This document shows, in pieces, positions 10,500 through 18,481 of a DNA stretch of 64,000 bases. Numbering within the stretch: position 1 is the stretch's first letter; each line of letters opens with the position of its first letter. The position numbers were made by a program, and so were the translations under genes. The DNA is from Planctomycetales bacterium 71-10 (GTDB taxonomy: Bacteria > Planctomycetota > Planctomycetia > Isosphaerales > Isosphaeraceae), in contig MKTT01000071.1 of NCBI GenBank assembly GCA_001898385.1, positions 1 through 64,000 on the forward strand, written 5' to 3'. Under the pieces are notes generated by a model, which worked only from the letters and a program-made list of their open reading frames with translations, was not told the DNA's origin and ran no database searches.

Positions 10500-11138
10500 T
10501 CACTGACAATCCCCCGCCCGCCGATACCCGGCCTTCTCGGCTTCTTCGGCCGACCCGAACTCCACCCGGTTCTTCTCGCTCATCCGGGCCGCTCCGCCGC
10601 AGTGGGGTGCGTGATACACCCTGCTGCTGCGGTTGCCGACCACCCCGGTCCCGGCGGGGACGCCCACGCCCTTCCGCCAGTCCCACGGCGGGATCGCTCC
10701 CGGTTGGCTCCAGAGGCCACGCTTCGCCGCCTTCGCCTGGGCCTCGAGCGAGGCCAGCGTCCGGTCGTTCGGAGCGTAGGCACGGTACCACCAGCAGCAG
10801 CCTTCGCGCGTGAGCTCCCGGTTCAGGCTCCGGCCGTCAGGCAGCGTAACCTCGGCCACGGTCCTGCCGTAGCGGTCCGTATCCACCGGCCTGATTGTCA
10901 CGGCCTTGCCGAAGGCCAGCTCGGACGCGGCCTGCTTCGCCCGCTGGCCGAAATCCTGGCCCGACTCCGGGGCGTCGATCCCGTGCAGGCGTATCTTCAC
11001 CTGCCTCTTCTCGGCGGTGAGCACGGTCAGGGTGTCGCCGTCCGAGACGCCGACGACTTTCGCGGGGTAGTCCGCGAAGCAGCCGGGAGCGGCGAAGATC
11101 AGCAGGAAGAGCAGGGGGATTCTGAGGGCGCCTTTCAT
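10500..11138 (-). CDS. Secreted thermonuclease-like protein with Ada-type metal-binding tail
   Basis: 212 residues starting MKGALRIP. A hydrophobic leader ends at AAPGC, a possible weak lipoprotein site. Residues about 25-140 are a staphylococcal-nuclease (SNase) domain: VVGVSDGDTLTVL, then RLHGIDAPE, with Arg50 and Glu58 at the catalytic positions, then DTDRYGRTVA. It should cut DNA or RNA with calcium, outside the cytoplasm. Residues about 165-212 (SRVYHAPHCG ... EEAEKAGYRRAGDC) resemble the small zinc site of Ada proteins. I chose the later ATG because it opens directly into the leader. Could serve nutrient scavenging or destroy incoming DNA. Confidence 0.8.
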   Translation of the reverse strand: MKGALRIPLLFLLIFAAPGCFADYPAKVVGVSDGDTLTVLTAEKRQVKIRLHGIDAPESGQDFGQRAKQAASELAFGKAVTIRPVDTDRYGRTVAEVTLPDGRSLNRELTREGCCWWYRAYAPNDRTLASLEAQAKAAKRGLWSQPGAIPPWDWRKGVGVPAGTGVVGNRSSRVYHAPHCGGAARMSEKNRVEFGSAEEAEKAGYRRAGDCQ

Positions 11139-11232
11139 ACCGCAAGAATGCGTCAGGACGGGGCTCATGTCCAGGTGTTCACGAAAAGCGACGATGTGAC
11201 TCTGGACGCGAGGGCCTGCGAGATCGACGGGA

Positions 11233-11649
11233 TCAGCCCAGCAGGTCCGCCAGCCGCTTGACCTTCTCCACGCCGAGGGCTTCGACCAGCGGCTTCATGG
11301 CCTCCAGGGCCTCGAGGACGTCCATCTCGCCGGCCCGCGAGGATTTGCGGGCCGGGGCCGTCTCGCCGCCGCGAGGCTTCCGCTCCGCCTTGCCACTCTT
11401 CTCGGCCCGCTTCTTCTCCATGGCCTTGTACGCGCTGATCATCTGCCGAGGGATGTCGATCCCGTAGTGCGACTTCACGAATCCCTCGATGTCTCCGAGG
11501 TCTTCCAGCCCTTCCCCCAGAGCGTTGCGGACGGCCTGGGCCTTGGAGATGGCGGGTGAGCCGTTCCCGTCGATAACGCCGCCTCCGGCGACCTCGGCCT
11601 CTTCGTGGATTTCAGGCTTCGTGTTCTTCTGCGCGCGCGAGCGGGCCAT
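11233..11649 (-). CDS. Hypothetical protein with putative helical DNA-binding region
   Basis: 138 residues starting MARSRAQKNT. Residues about 35-75 (KAQAVRNALGEGLEDLGDIE, then IDIPRQMISAYKA) look like a compact helical domain, followed by a lysine-rich linker and a C-terminal helix (LVEALGVEKVKRLADLL). I recall this arrangement from many planctomycete genomes, often in several copies, but its function is unknown. Confidence 0.6.
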   Translation of the reverse strand: MARSRAQKNTKPEIHEEAEVAGGGVIDGNGSPAISKAQAVRNALGEGLEDLGDIEGFVKSHYGIDIPRQMISAYKAMEKKRAEKSGKAERKPRGGETAPARKSSRAGEMDVLEALEAMKPLVEALGVEKVKRLADLLG

Positions 11650-11790
11650 GTCGTGGAGCTCCGGTATGAGGTATGGGATGGGAGGAGTATTCCATCCGCC
11701 GCCTAAGCCGGGCAATGGCATTTGTTTGCGCATCGACGCCGCGGGGCCCGGCCGGGTCGGCCGAATCGTCGCGACCCCGTCCGGCGGATT

Positions 11791-12039
11791 TCAGCCGGCC
11801 GATCTCATCGGGCTTTCGACAAGGCCCACCCGCACCCTGGCCGTCGCCCCTTCGACGAGCAGGAAGATGATCCCGGAGCCGCGTCTGGTCAGCAGCCGAA
11901 CCTCGGCGCCTTCCAGATAGCCGGGCTCGTCGATGGCGTCTTCCTGCACCCAGACGCTGTCGTCCGAGAGCTTGTAGACCCGGCCTCGCCCGTAGCCGCA
12001 GAACGTCCCGATCAACCGTCCGGTCCAGATCGTTTCCAT
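11791..12039 (-). CDS. Small protein, intact paralogue of the broken gene at 7.0-7.3 kb
   Basis: 82 residues with a strong GGAGGTG ribosome site. Conserved points shared with its broken copy are GTF, the (R/L)SD segment, DEPGY, LLT and GSG(I/M)I followed by a beta strand. Looks like a small beta-rich fold. No known family recognised. Confidence 0.6.
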   Translation of the reverse strand: METIWTGRLIGTFCGYGRGRVYKLSDDSVWVQEDAIDEPGYLEGAEVRLLTRRGSGIIFLLVEGATARVRVGLVESPMRSAG

Positions 12040-12148
12040 GCGTCACCTCCGAGTCGAACCCTACCCGCGCCCGGGACTCACGTCCTGCACGAAGCCCTCT
12101 TCCGACGCCTTGAACTTCCCGCCGATCGGCGCGTCCGGGAAACTCGCC

Positions 12149-12619
12149 TCAAATCTTCTGACCGATGAACACCGGCATCCGCTCCGACCCGGTCATGACG
12201 CGGTAATAGTGGCTGGCCGGCTCGCAGATCATGTAGGCGACCGCGCGGCCGTACTCGTCGGGCACGAGGATGCCCTTGATCCCCACCTCGATCGCGTACC
12301 AGACGCCCCGCCTCTCCAGGCCGAAGTTCGCCGGGATGTCGACGTACACGCCGCCCGAGCCAGCCCACCGTCCCGCCTCGATGCTCGACTTCCACGTCCA
12401 GCCGGTCCTGGGCAGCGTCAGGCTGCGGCGCGTGTGGTTGCCCCAGCGCGCGAGCCTCAGGACGCCGTCCCGGACGACGGGGAGCCGCGGCCGCGGCTCC
12501 CGGTAGAGGAAGCGGTATTCCGGCCTCCCGGCCCGGACGTAGAGCCGCTCGGCCAGATTGTGACGCCCGACCAGCTCCGTGGGCAGCTCGCTCCCTATCA
12601 GCGCGATTCCGAGGCACAC
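12149..12619 (-). CDS. SRAP-like (SOS response-associated peptidase-like) protein
   Basis: 156 residues if it starts at GTG 12619, which places cysteine at position 2 (M-C-L-G). SRAP/HMCES proteins use Cys2 to crosslink to abasic sites in single-stranded DNA. Later segments echo the family: RWGN, GVWYAIEVG, AYMICEPASHYY and the C-terminal SERMPVFIG, which resembles the usual RMPVIL. It is shorter than YedK (about 220 residues) and the match is by eye. It is transcribed divergently from a Y-family polymerase 74 bp away, a context that supports a DNA-damage role. Confidence 0.55.
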   Translation of the reverse strand: MCLGIALIGSELPTELVGRHNLAERLYVRAGRPEYRFLYREPRPRLPVVRDGVLRLARWGNHTRRSLTLPRTGWTWKSSIEAGRWAGSGGVYVDIPANFGLERRGVWYAIEVGIKGILVPDEYGRAVAYMICEPASHYYRVMTGSERMPVFIGQKI

Positions 12620-12693
12620 CGTCGATCCCGCCGCCCCCGATTCCGCCCGCTCCCGCCTTGTCGAAACCCCCGCGCCAAAGTATACGGGAGTCC

Positions 12694-13920
12694 ATGGGGA
12701 ACGCAAATCCAGTAGGCCACGTTGATGCGGATTGCTTCTACGTCTCCGCCGAGCGGGTGCGGTACGAGCACTTCCAGGGACTCCCCCTCGCGGTGATCGG
12801 CAACCAGGGGGCCTGCGTCATCGCGAAGTCGTATGAGATGAAGTCCGCGGGGGTGAAGACCGGCGAGCCGATCTGGGACGCGGTGAAGAAGTGCCCGGAC
12901 GGGGCTTACGTGAAGCGGGACTTCCGCTGGTACGAGGTGCTCTCGCGCCTGATGCTCGACGTGGTGAGGGAGTATTCGCCCCGGGTGGAGTACTACTCGA
13001 TCGACGAGTTCTTCTTCCAGCCGCATCTATCCAAGGGCCAGGACGAGCAGGCCTTCGCCGAGATGATCCGCGACCGGATATTCGAGAGGGTGAGGGTCCC
13101 GGCGACGGTGGGGATCGGGCGGACGAAGACGCTGGCGAAGCTGATCTCGGACACGGCCAAGCCGTTCGGGGCGCGTGCGGTGCTGGGGCGGGAGGCGGAG
13201 GAGGCGCTGCTGGCCGCGACCCCCGTCACCGAGGTCTCGGGGATCGCGGGCAGGAGGGCCGCCCGGCTCTCTCCCTGGGGCGTCTCGACGTGCCTGGATT
13301 TCGCCCGGATGGACCGCCGCATCGCCCGCCAGCTGCTGACCGCCTCGGGCGAGGCCCTGTGGTGGGAGCTGAACGGCGACCCGGTCCTGCCCATCCACAC
13401 CAGCCGCATCCCGCACAAGATGCTCTCGCGCGGCGGCAGCTTCGGCGAGGCGACCGAGGATCCCGGCACGCTCTGGGCGTGGCTGGTGCGGAACCTGGAG
13501 CGGCTGATCGAGGAGCTGTCCTTCCACGGCGTCGTGACCGGCCGCGTCGTGGTCTGGGTGGGGTACAAGAACGGGCGGGCCGGGGAGGGCAGGGCGAGCC
13601 TCCCGGAGCCCGCCGACCAGTTCGACGTCTTGCTGGAAGCCCTGAGGCCGTGCCTGCGCCAGGCTTACATCCCCGGCACCCCGGCGGGCCGGATGCACTT
13701 ATTTGCGGACGACCTCCGGCCCAAGGGCGAGCGGCAACTGACGCTGTTCGAGGGCGCGTCGGAGCGGGTGAAGACGGTATCGGCCCTGAAGAAGGCCGTG
13801 AACGAGAAGCACGGGCGGTTCGCGGTGAGGAGTGGTGCCACTTTGCCGCTGGCGGAGATCTACGCGGACGGGGCCCACTCTTACGACATCTGCGACGTGC
13901 GGGGGAAGACGTGCTTCTGA
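12694..13920 (+). CDS. Y-family translesion DNA polymerase (UmuC/DinB type)
   Basis: 408 residues starting MGNANPVG after a GGGAG site. The catalytic palm carries HVDADCFYVSAE (first Asp) and YYSIDEFFF (Asp-Glu pair). GIGRTKTLAKL and the helix-hairpin-helix EVSGIAGRRAA follow, then the little-finger region with LSRGGSFGEATED. The C-terminus has KGERQLTLFE, resembling a beta-clamp binding motif (QLTLF). All catalytic acids are intact. It inserts bases opposite lesions. Such genes are common on plasmids and phages; no recognisable LexA box was found in the divergent promoter. Confidence 0.92.
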   Translation: MGNANPVGHVDADCFYVSAERVRYEHFQGLPLAVIGNQGACVIAKSYEMKSAGVKTGEPIWDAVKKCPDGAYVKRDFRWYEVLSRLMLDVVREYSPRVEYYSIDEFFFQPHLSKGQDEQAFAEMIRDRIFERVRVPATVGIGRTKTLAKLISDTAKPFGARAVLGREAEEALLAATPVTEVSGIAGRRAARLSPWGVSTCLDFARMDRRIARQLLTASGEALWWELNGDPVLPIHTSRIPHKMLSRGGSFGEATEDPGTLWAWLVRNLERLIEELSFHGVVTGRVVVWVGYKNGRAGEGRASLPEPADQFDVLLEALRPCLRQAYIPGTPAGRMHLFADDLRPKGERQLTLFEGASERVKTVSALKKAVNEKHGRFAVRSGATLPLAEIYADGAHSYDICDVRGKTCF

Positions 13921-14022
13921 GGTGTTGCGTTTTTCGTTCCCCGATTAGGGTTCGCTCGTTACTCTATCACTTTGCAATGGTGACCTGCGAGTGATCGAAT
14001 CCGACTACGGGGAGTCGACGAG

Positions 14023-14610
14023 ATGGCAGGCGAAGCCGGCGAATCGAGTGACGTCCCAGGGGCCGAGATACTGGAGAAATTGCTGGAGTTGTCGCGATCA
14101 TCCGGCAACGATTCGGCGAATCAGTACTGGGAAGACCAGGCGAAGAGGCTCACCGCCGCAGCCGAGGATGGCACCAATCCTCGGGCGACAGTTCAACCAC
14201 CATTCAGTCAGCATAGCCCCAACGGTTATGAAGTTGTCCTGGAATCCGTAGATCCAGAGTTCACCGTCGCGACCGTCTTCGCCATCCGGTTGATCACGTA
14301 TCAGTCGCTCGATTATTGCTGGAGCCTGGCGAAGAACGCGCCCTCCGTCATCGCTCGGCCAGACAGCTACGAAGAAGCATGTCGAATCAAGAGCAAACTC
14401 GAGCAGAGCTTTAAGCCGCCGGGGTGGGGGAAATCGGGTGACCCGCTCGAATTCGCCTACCGGATTCCTTCAGAGGGAGAGAAGTGCGGCGTGGTTTCGA
14501 TTCGCGAAGCGACCGAAGGGAAAAAGCCAGGTACCGACTGGTGGCGTCTACCGGAAGCATTTTGGGATTCGGATGATGGGGATGATGACGACATTGAAGA
14601 GCACGACTGA
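14023..14610 (+). CDS. Protein with ribosomal L7/L12 C-terminal-like domain
   Basis: 195 residues. Residues about 66-130 (YEVVLESVDP, AIRLITYQSLDYCW, KNAPSVIARP, EEACRIKSKLEQ) follow the L7/L12 C-terminal domain pattern: F/Y-x-VVL, then ITxxxL, then K-x-xP-x-xI, then EEA-x-x-I-K-x-x-LE. The rest is polar and ends in an acidic tail (DSDDGDDDDIEEHD). Bacterial proteins carrying this domain outside the ribosome exist but their role is unclear. It may bind translation factors or simply reuse the fold. Confidence 0.55.
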   Translation: MAGEAGESSDVPGAEILEKLLELSRSSGNDSANQYWEDQAKRLTAAAEDGTNPRATVQPPFSQHSPNGYEVVLESVDPEFTVATVFAIRLITYQSLDYCWSLAKNAPSVIARPDSYEEACRIKSKLEQSFKPPGWGKSGDPLEFAYRIPSEGEKCGVVSIREATEGKKPGTDWWRLPEAFWDSDDGDDDDIEEHD

Positions 14611-14667
14611 GGTCAGATTCCGCGATCCGGCGTCCTTGGGTAGAATGCGGCCACAAGGAGGCCGCCC

Positions 14668-15135
14668 ATGCTCCAGACCGAAAGTTTGTCGGAATCGGCC
14701 GTCGCCGTGCTCCGGTTCCGAGGCAAGGGCCATCGGATGAGGCCCGATCCCAGGAATCTCCCCGCATTCGGAGAACTCGTCTCGGCCGGGATCATGGAAG
14801 CCGACGGCGAGGATTTCCGGCTGACCGAGGCCGGCCGGACGCAATGGAAGGAGATCGTCGATCGGGAGTCCGAGCGGATCGAGCGGGCGAGGCACGTCAT
14901 CCCCGACGGGGTCGAGCTCTCCGACGCCGCCAAGGACCTGCTCCGCCTCTGCATCGAGGGGAAGAACCCCGATGGCGACGAATCCAACCGCCCGGCCTAT
15001 CGGGAACTGGTGGACGCCAACATCATGATGCCGATGGGGACCTTCACCAAGGGCGACTGGGTCGTCTTCAGGTTCACGTTCACCGGCTGGGAGCGCCGTT
15101 TCGAGTTCCTGGACGACGCCGGATCGGCGGCGTGA
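14668..15135 (+). CDS. Two-module winged-helix-like protein
   Basis: 155 residues with an AAGGAGG site. Two copies of a short module are visible: residues about 8-55 (VAVLRFRGKG ... AFGELVSAGIM ... FRLTEAGR) and 88-145 (DLLRLCIEGK ... AYRELVDANIM ... FRFTFTG). The first copy matches the 72-residue protein at 6663-6881. The pattern suits a MarR/PadR-like wing, but no named family is claimed. Confidence 0.6.
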   Translation: MLQTESLSESAVAVLRFRGKGHRMRPDPRNLPAFGELVSAGIMEADGEDFRLTEAGRTQWKEIVDRESERIERARHVIPDGVELSDAAKDLLRLCIEGKNPDGDESNRPAYRELVDANIMMPMGTFTKGDWVVFRFTFTGWERRFEFLDDAGSAA

Positions 15136-15141
15136 TCCCGC

Positions 15142-15699
15142 CTATCGCTTCCAACCGTCGCGCATGGCCGCGGCGATCGCCCGGGCCCGGTCGCTGATGG
15201 GGAGTGCCGTGCTCGGCGTGCGATCCAGGGCTTCGACGTGGCTCATCCCATGTCGGTGCTCTTCGTATTCGTGGGCGACGATCGAGTCGAGCCTGTCCTC
15301 GATCCGCGAGCCTTCGAACAGCCTCCCCGCCTTCTCCCCGTAGACCTCCGCGATCCGATCGGGGTTGAACAGCCCGGCCCCGACCACGATCCGGCCGTCC
15401 GGGGATACGTTCCCGGCGTCCGCTATCCCCGGATGGAACGCCTTGTGGTCCTCGCCCACCTCCCTCCATCCGATCTTCGCCGGGTCGACGCCCAACTCCA
15501 TCATTCGGCTCTCGACCTCGATGTTGATCGGCTCGGCGTAGCGCTCGGAGAAATCGCGTGCGTGTTCGGCGGGATCGCTCCAGCGCGGCCGCTGGGACGG
15601 CGGAAGGCCGATCATGGCCGATGAAGGATCGACGGCCGTCTCTTCGCGGCGGAAAGCGTCGCGGAGCCGGGCGAGGATGCGGGAGAGGCGGCCTTCCAT
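15142..15699 (-). CDS. Hypothetical protein with conserved HEYEEHRHG segment
   Basis: 185 residues starting MEGRLSRILA. The C-terminal half contains SIVAHEYEEHRHGMSHVEAL followed by LPISDRARAI. The histidines and glutamates suggest a metal site, but the spacing is HExxxH rather than the HExxH of zincin proteases, so protease activity is not claimed. It lies just downstream of the HTH gene on the same strand. Such C-terminal segments also occur in predicted toxins, an open possibility. Confidence 0.5.
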   Translation of the reverse strand: MEGRLSRILARLRDAFRREETAVDPSSAMIGLPPSQRPRWSDPAEHARDFSERYAEPINIEVESRMMELGVDPAKIGWREVGEDHKAFHPGIADAGNVSPDGRIVVGAGLFNPDRIAEVYGEKAGRLFEGSRIEDRLDSIVAHEYEEHRHGMSHVEALDRTPSTALPISDRARAIAAAMRDGWKR

Positions 15700-15701
15700 G
15701 T

Positions 15702-15893
15702 CTATCCTTCCCACTCCGGGACTGCATCGCGGATCAGCAGCGCGTCCGCCCGGCTGATCTTCAGCTTCCCGTTGAGCTTCCGCCAGACGGTGCTGTGGTC
15801 CCAGCCGGTCCGGCGGGCGAGCTCGGTCTGGCCGCCCCGGCCGTGTTCGTCGTTCAGGGAGGCGACGATGCGCTCGAGATCCTTGCGGTTCAC
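15702..15893 (-). CDS. Small HTH regulator
   Basis: 63 residues starting from GTG, whose GTGA overlaps the stop of the nucleotidyltransferase gene. Residues about 19-50 (GGQTELARRTGWDHSTVWRK) form a helix-turn-helix of Fis/XRE type, followed by LNGKLKISRADALLI as in Cro-like proteins. Translation is probably coupled to the upstream enzyme gene. Likely regulates its own operon. Confidence 0.65.
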   Translation of the reverse strand: MNRKDLERIVASLNDEHGRGGQTELARRTGWDHSTVWRKLNGKLKISRADALLIRDAVPEWEG

Positions 15894-16888
15894 GCCGCGG
15901 CCCCCAATACCCTCGTCCGGTAGACCGAGGCGACGAACTCCTCGGCGAATGCACGGTCCGGCTCGGCGGGGAGCGTAGACGCGGCCTGACATTCTTCCAG
16001 GCGGTCCATGCCCGCTTCGAGCAGTTCGGCGACCTCTCGGTAGGGCAGCTCGCCCTTGCGGATTCTGAGGAGCAACTCCGCCTCGGGCCGGGGATAGCTG
16101 ATCGTGTGGGTGAGGAGGAGCTCTTCGGCTTCCCGGCAGACTCGGAGGGCGTGCATCATGGCCTTCCAGTCCACGCCCTCGTTCTTTTCCGCGAGCAAAG
16201 CCCGCTGGCCGTACTCGTCGACCAGGTGCTTGTATATCTTGTAGGCCTCCTTGGCGGTGACGTGCTCCTGGACCTTGCGGTTGCAGACGTCGAGCATCCT
16301 GACGATCAATTCCGGGCGGCCGCGCAGGTTTCCTTCCAGGATCTGCATGTGCTGGTAGCGGGGATCGGCTGCGAGGGCCTCGATACGGTCCCAGGCTTCA
16401 CGGATCTTGAAGCCCGTGCCGTGCTCGGCCATCAGGGCCTCGAAGAACTCCATCGCCGCACGAGAAGCAGCCACTCGGCTTCCCTTCACGCCGTATTTGT
16501 TGGCCTGCTGCCGACAGTATCCCGCGAAGGCGGAAACTCCCCTGTGCAGCCAGCGATCCTTGTGCTCGCGGATCGCCTCCCACGTCCCGCTCGGCTCCCG
16601 CACCCAGCGGTCGGGGACGAAGAGCATGGTCAATGCCACCGTCTGCCCTTCCAGGAGCAGCTTGAAATACTGCTGGAGGGAGAAGGACTCGAAGTCCACG
16701 TCGTCGGGCCCGTTCTTCTTCGTCGCGTCGGACTTGGATTTCACGTTGATCGTGTTCCTCGGCCGTTGGAGCAGTATGTCGCGGCCTTCGGGCAGATGGA
16801 CGCCCTTGAAGTCGAGGTCGCTCGTCGGAAGGTTCGTCCCGTAGACGTGGCTGCCGAACTGCATTTTCACCAAGGCCGTTTCCATCAT
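15890..16888 (-). CDS. Predicted nucleotidyltransferase, DNA polymerase beta superfamily (COG3541-like)
   Basis: 332 residues. The N-terminal motif GSHVYGTNLPTSDLDFKGV (residues 12-30) is the nucleotidyltransferase signature, with Asp24 and Asp26 as metal ligands. This branch is often called the RNA-repair-pathway polymerase beta family, and phages often carry it. Residues about 75-330 are helical. Substrate unknown. The start overlaps the phosphoesterase stop (ATGA) and its stop overlaps the HTH start, so the three genes form one tightly coupled operon. Confidence 0.8.
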   Translation of the reverse strand: MMETALVKMQFGSHVYGTNLPTSDLDFKGVHLPEGRDILLQRPRNTINVKSKSDATKKNGPDDVDFESFSLQQYFKLLLEGQTVALTMLFVPDRWVREPSGTWEAIREHKDRWLHRGVSAFAGYCRQQANKYGVKGSRVAASRAAMEFFEALMAEHGTGFKIREAWDRIEALAADPRYQHMQILEGNLRGRPELIVRMLDVCNRKVQEHVTAKEAYKIYKHLVDEYGQRALLAEKNEGVDWKAMMHALRVCREAEELLLTHTISYPRPEAELLLRIRKGELPYREVAELLEAGMDRLEECQAASTLPAEPDRAFAEEFVASVYRTRVLGAAA

Positions 16889-17433
16889 TTCGCCTCCTTG
16901 CGCTTTTCAAGAATCCAGTCGAACGTCACCGGCGTCAGGTCCACCTGCTCGGCGGAGACGCAGACGTAACGCCAATCGGGCACGCCCTCCATGATCGTGC
17001 CGTCCAATTGAAGCGTCGGAGGACGCATCGCACGCTTGGTGTGCAGGTGACCGTGGACGTTGAACGCCCACCTCTCCATCTGCGATTCATGGATCGGCAC
17101 GTGCGTCAGGACCGCCCCCTTGAACTCGACCGCACCGGACAGCCTCGTGAAGTACCTCAGGTAGTCGGCGGACGTGTACATGTCGTGGTTGCCCATGACC
17201 AACTTCTTGTTGCCGTTCAGGAGGGCGGCGATCTCCAGGTTCCTCTTGCCGAAGCAGAAGTCGCCGAGATGCCAGACAACGTCCTTCGGGCCGACCACGC
17301 TGTTCCAGCGGCGCACCAGTCCCTCGTCGTGCTCCTCTATCGAGGGGAACGATCGAAACGGCCTGGTCTCATCGAATTCGATGATCCGGCGGTGTCCGAA
17401 GTGGGTGTCGGCGATGAAGAAGATTTCACTCAT
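16885..17433 (-). CDS. Calcineurin-like metallophosphoesterase
   Basis: 182 residues. All metal-binding motifs are present: ADTHFGH (Asp9, His11), WHLGDF, MGNHDMY, LTHVPIH and VHGHLH. Such small single-domain enzymes hydrolyse phosphodiesters or phosphomonoesters. Being the first gene of an operon with a nucleotidyltransferase suggests an end-processing or nucleotide-removal step paired with nucleotide addition. That pairing is inference. Confidence 0.88.
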   Translation of the reverse strand: MSEIFFIADTHFGHRRIIEFDETRPFRSFPSIEEHDEGLVRRWNSVVGPKDVVWHLGDFCFGKRNLEIAALLNGNKKLVMGNHDMYTSADYLRYFTRLSGAVEFKGAVLTHVPIHESQMERWAFNVHGHLHTKRAMRPPTLQLDGTIMEGVPDWRYVCVSAEQVDLTPVTFDWILEKRKEAK

Positions 17434-17471
17434 GACGCGGACACTATTGCATTTGGAAATAAATACAAGCG

Positions 17472-17508
17472 AAAAAATCGCCTCCCCGGGGGGTTACCCG
17501 GAGAGGCG
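17472..17508 (-). terminator. Rho-independent terminator of the phage late operon
   Basis: CGCCTC/GAGGCG plus CCGGG/CCCGG stems around a short loop, with six A on the plus strand next to the stem, i.e. a T-tract at the 3' end of a minus-strand transcript. It sits downstream of the last small lysis-region gene and before the phosphoesterase gene, so it separates the late operon from the accessory island. Confidence 0.75.
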
Positions 17509-17594
17509 TCAAGTTCACTGAAAGGGTCGTTCGGTCAGGTCATCGGCCGCGGCCCGCGCAGGGCCGCCGTGCCGATGGCGGTCGCAGCCCCGAG

Positions 17595-17828
17595 CTATTC
17601 GATCGGGGCCTGGAGGATCGCCCGGTCGGCCTCGATCGAGGCGTTGAGGGCGTCGATCTCCTCCTGGGTCGGGGCGCGTTTCTGCGTGACGAGCTGCTTC
17701 ATCAGCTCGGCGTGGTTGTCGATCTGCTTGATGAGCTCGGGGCCGAGCTCGATCCCCTTGGCGACGAGCGAGAGGGCCTGGCTGATCAGGCCGCCGTAGG
17801 AGGTGAGGAAGACGAGGAGGCTGTTCAT
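17595..17828 (-). CDS. Small phage protein after the lysis genes
   Basis: 77 residues. An N-terminal hydrophobic stretch (SLLVFLTSYGGLISQAL) precedes a charged coiled-coil-like tail (HAELMKQLVTQKRAPTQEEI). Its start overlaps the stop of the lipoprotein gene (ATGA). The shape suits a lysis accessory or second holin, but no family is recognised. Confidence 0.55.
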   Translation of the reverse strand: MNSLLVFLTSYGGLISQALSLVAKGIELGPELIKQIDNHAELMKQLVTQKRAPTQEEIDALNASIEADRAILQAPIE

Positions 17829-18178
17829 TTGGCTGTACCGAGTATGAGGTTCTGCAGGTTCTTCAGGGCGACCTTCGCGTTCTGGAGGACGATCTCCTTG
17901 TAGGTGGCGTCGGGCTCGACGTCGGCGTTGAAGAACGCGTCGTCGGCCTTGGCGAAGGCGAACGAGGCGGTCGTATCCAGCCGCTGCATCTCCTTCACCA
18001 CGCCCTTGCAGGGGTCGGCCTTGGGCTTGGCGTCGCAGTCCTTCCGGTAGGAGGCCGAGAAGTGGATCGCGGTCGCGTAGTGCTGCTTCAGCTCGAAATA
18101 CTGCTGGACCGGCGTCTGGCCGACGCAGGCGCAGAGGGCCAGGGCGGCCAGGAGGCTACTTGTTCTTGGGAGTGCCAT
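17825..18178 (-). CDS. Small lipoprotein in the lysis cassette (spanin-like candidate)
   Basis: 117 residues with a short leader ending ALCAC, a plausible lipobox. The mature part is helical (VKEMQRLDTTASFAFAKADD). It overlaps the holin gene by 23 bases in another frame, a layout typical of Rz/Rz1-like genes. Spanin function is inferred from position only. Confidence 0.55.
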   Translation of the reverse strand: MALPRTSSLLAALALCACVGQTPVQQYFELKQHYATAIHFSASYRKDCDAKPKADPCKGVVKEMQRLDTTASFAFAKADDAFFNADVEPDATYKEIVLQNAKVALKNLQNLILGTAK

Positions 18179-18344
18179 CGAGTTTCTCCTTCTTGATGAC
18201 GTTGATGAGGCCGATGATCGAAAGGCCGATCGCGATGATGGCGTTTTCGTAGTCCGGCGCGAGCGAAATCCCGCCCGCGGTGAGCATGGCGAAGAGCCCC
18301 CGCCACGTGGAAGGTTCGGATAGGCGCGTGATGATCCATTCCAT
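18156..18344 (-). CDS. Phage holin
   Basis: 62 residues. The start PSTWRGLFAMLTAGGISL is the typical opening of a small phage holin, followed by a second hydrophobic helix (AIIAIGLSIIGLINVI) and a lysine-rich tail. It would form inner-membrane holes to release the endolysin, which is encoded upstream in the same operon. Confidence 0.8.
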   Translation of the reverse strand: MEWIITRLSEPSTWRGLFAMLTAGGISLAPDYENAIIAIGLSIIGLINVIKKEKLDGTPKNK

Positions 18345-18481
18345 GGATATCCCCCTGGTTGAAAGGTTGAAAACGACTTGGACGCCCGGTCTTGGGCCGG
18401 GTTGGAGTGTCGGTGGGCGTTCGAGAAGGGCGGCGTAATGCGGATCGGGCCGCGGCCGCGAGAAGAGTCGGCCCGCTCCTG

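Noticed and set aside
15142-15699. Zinc protease HExxH motif
   Set aside because: The spacing is H-E-Y-E-E-H, one residue too long.
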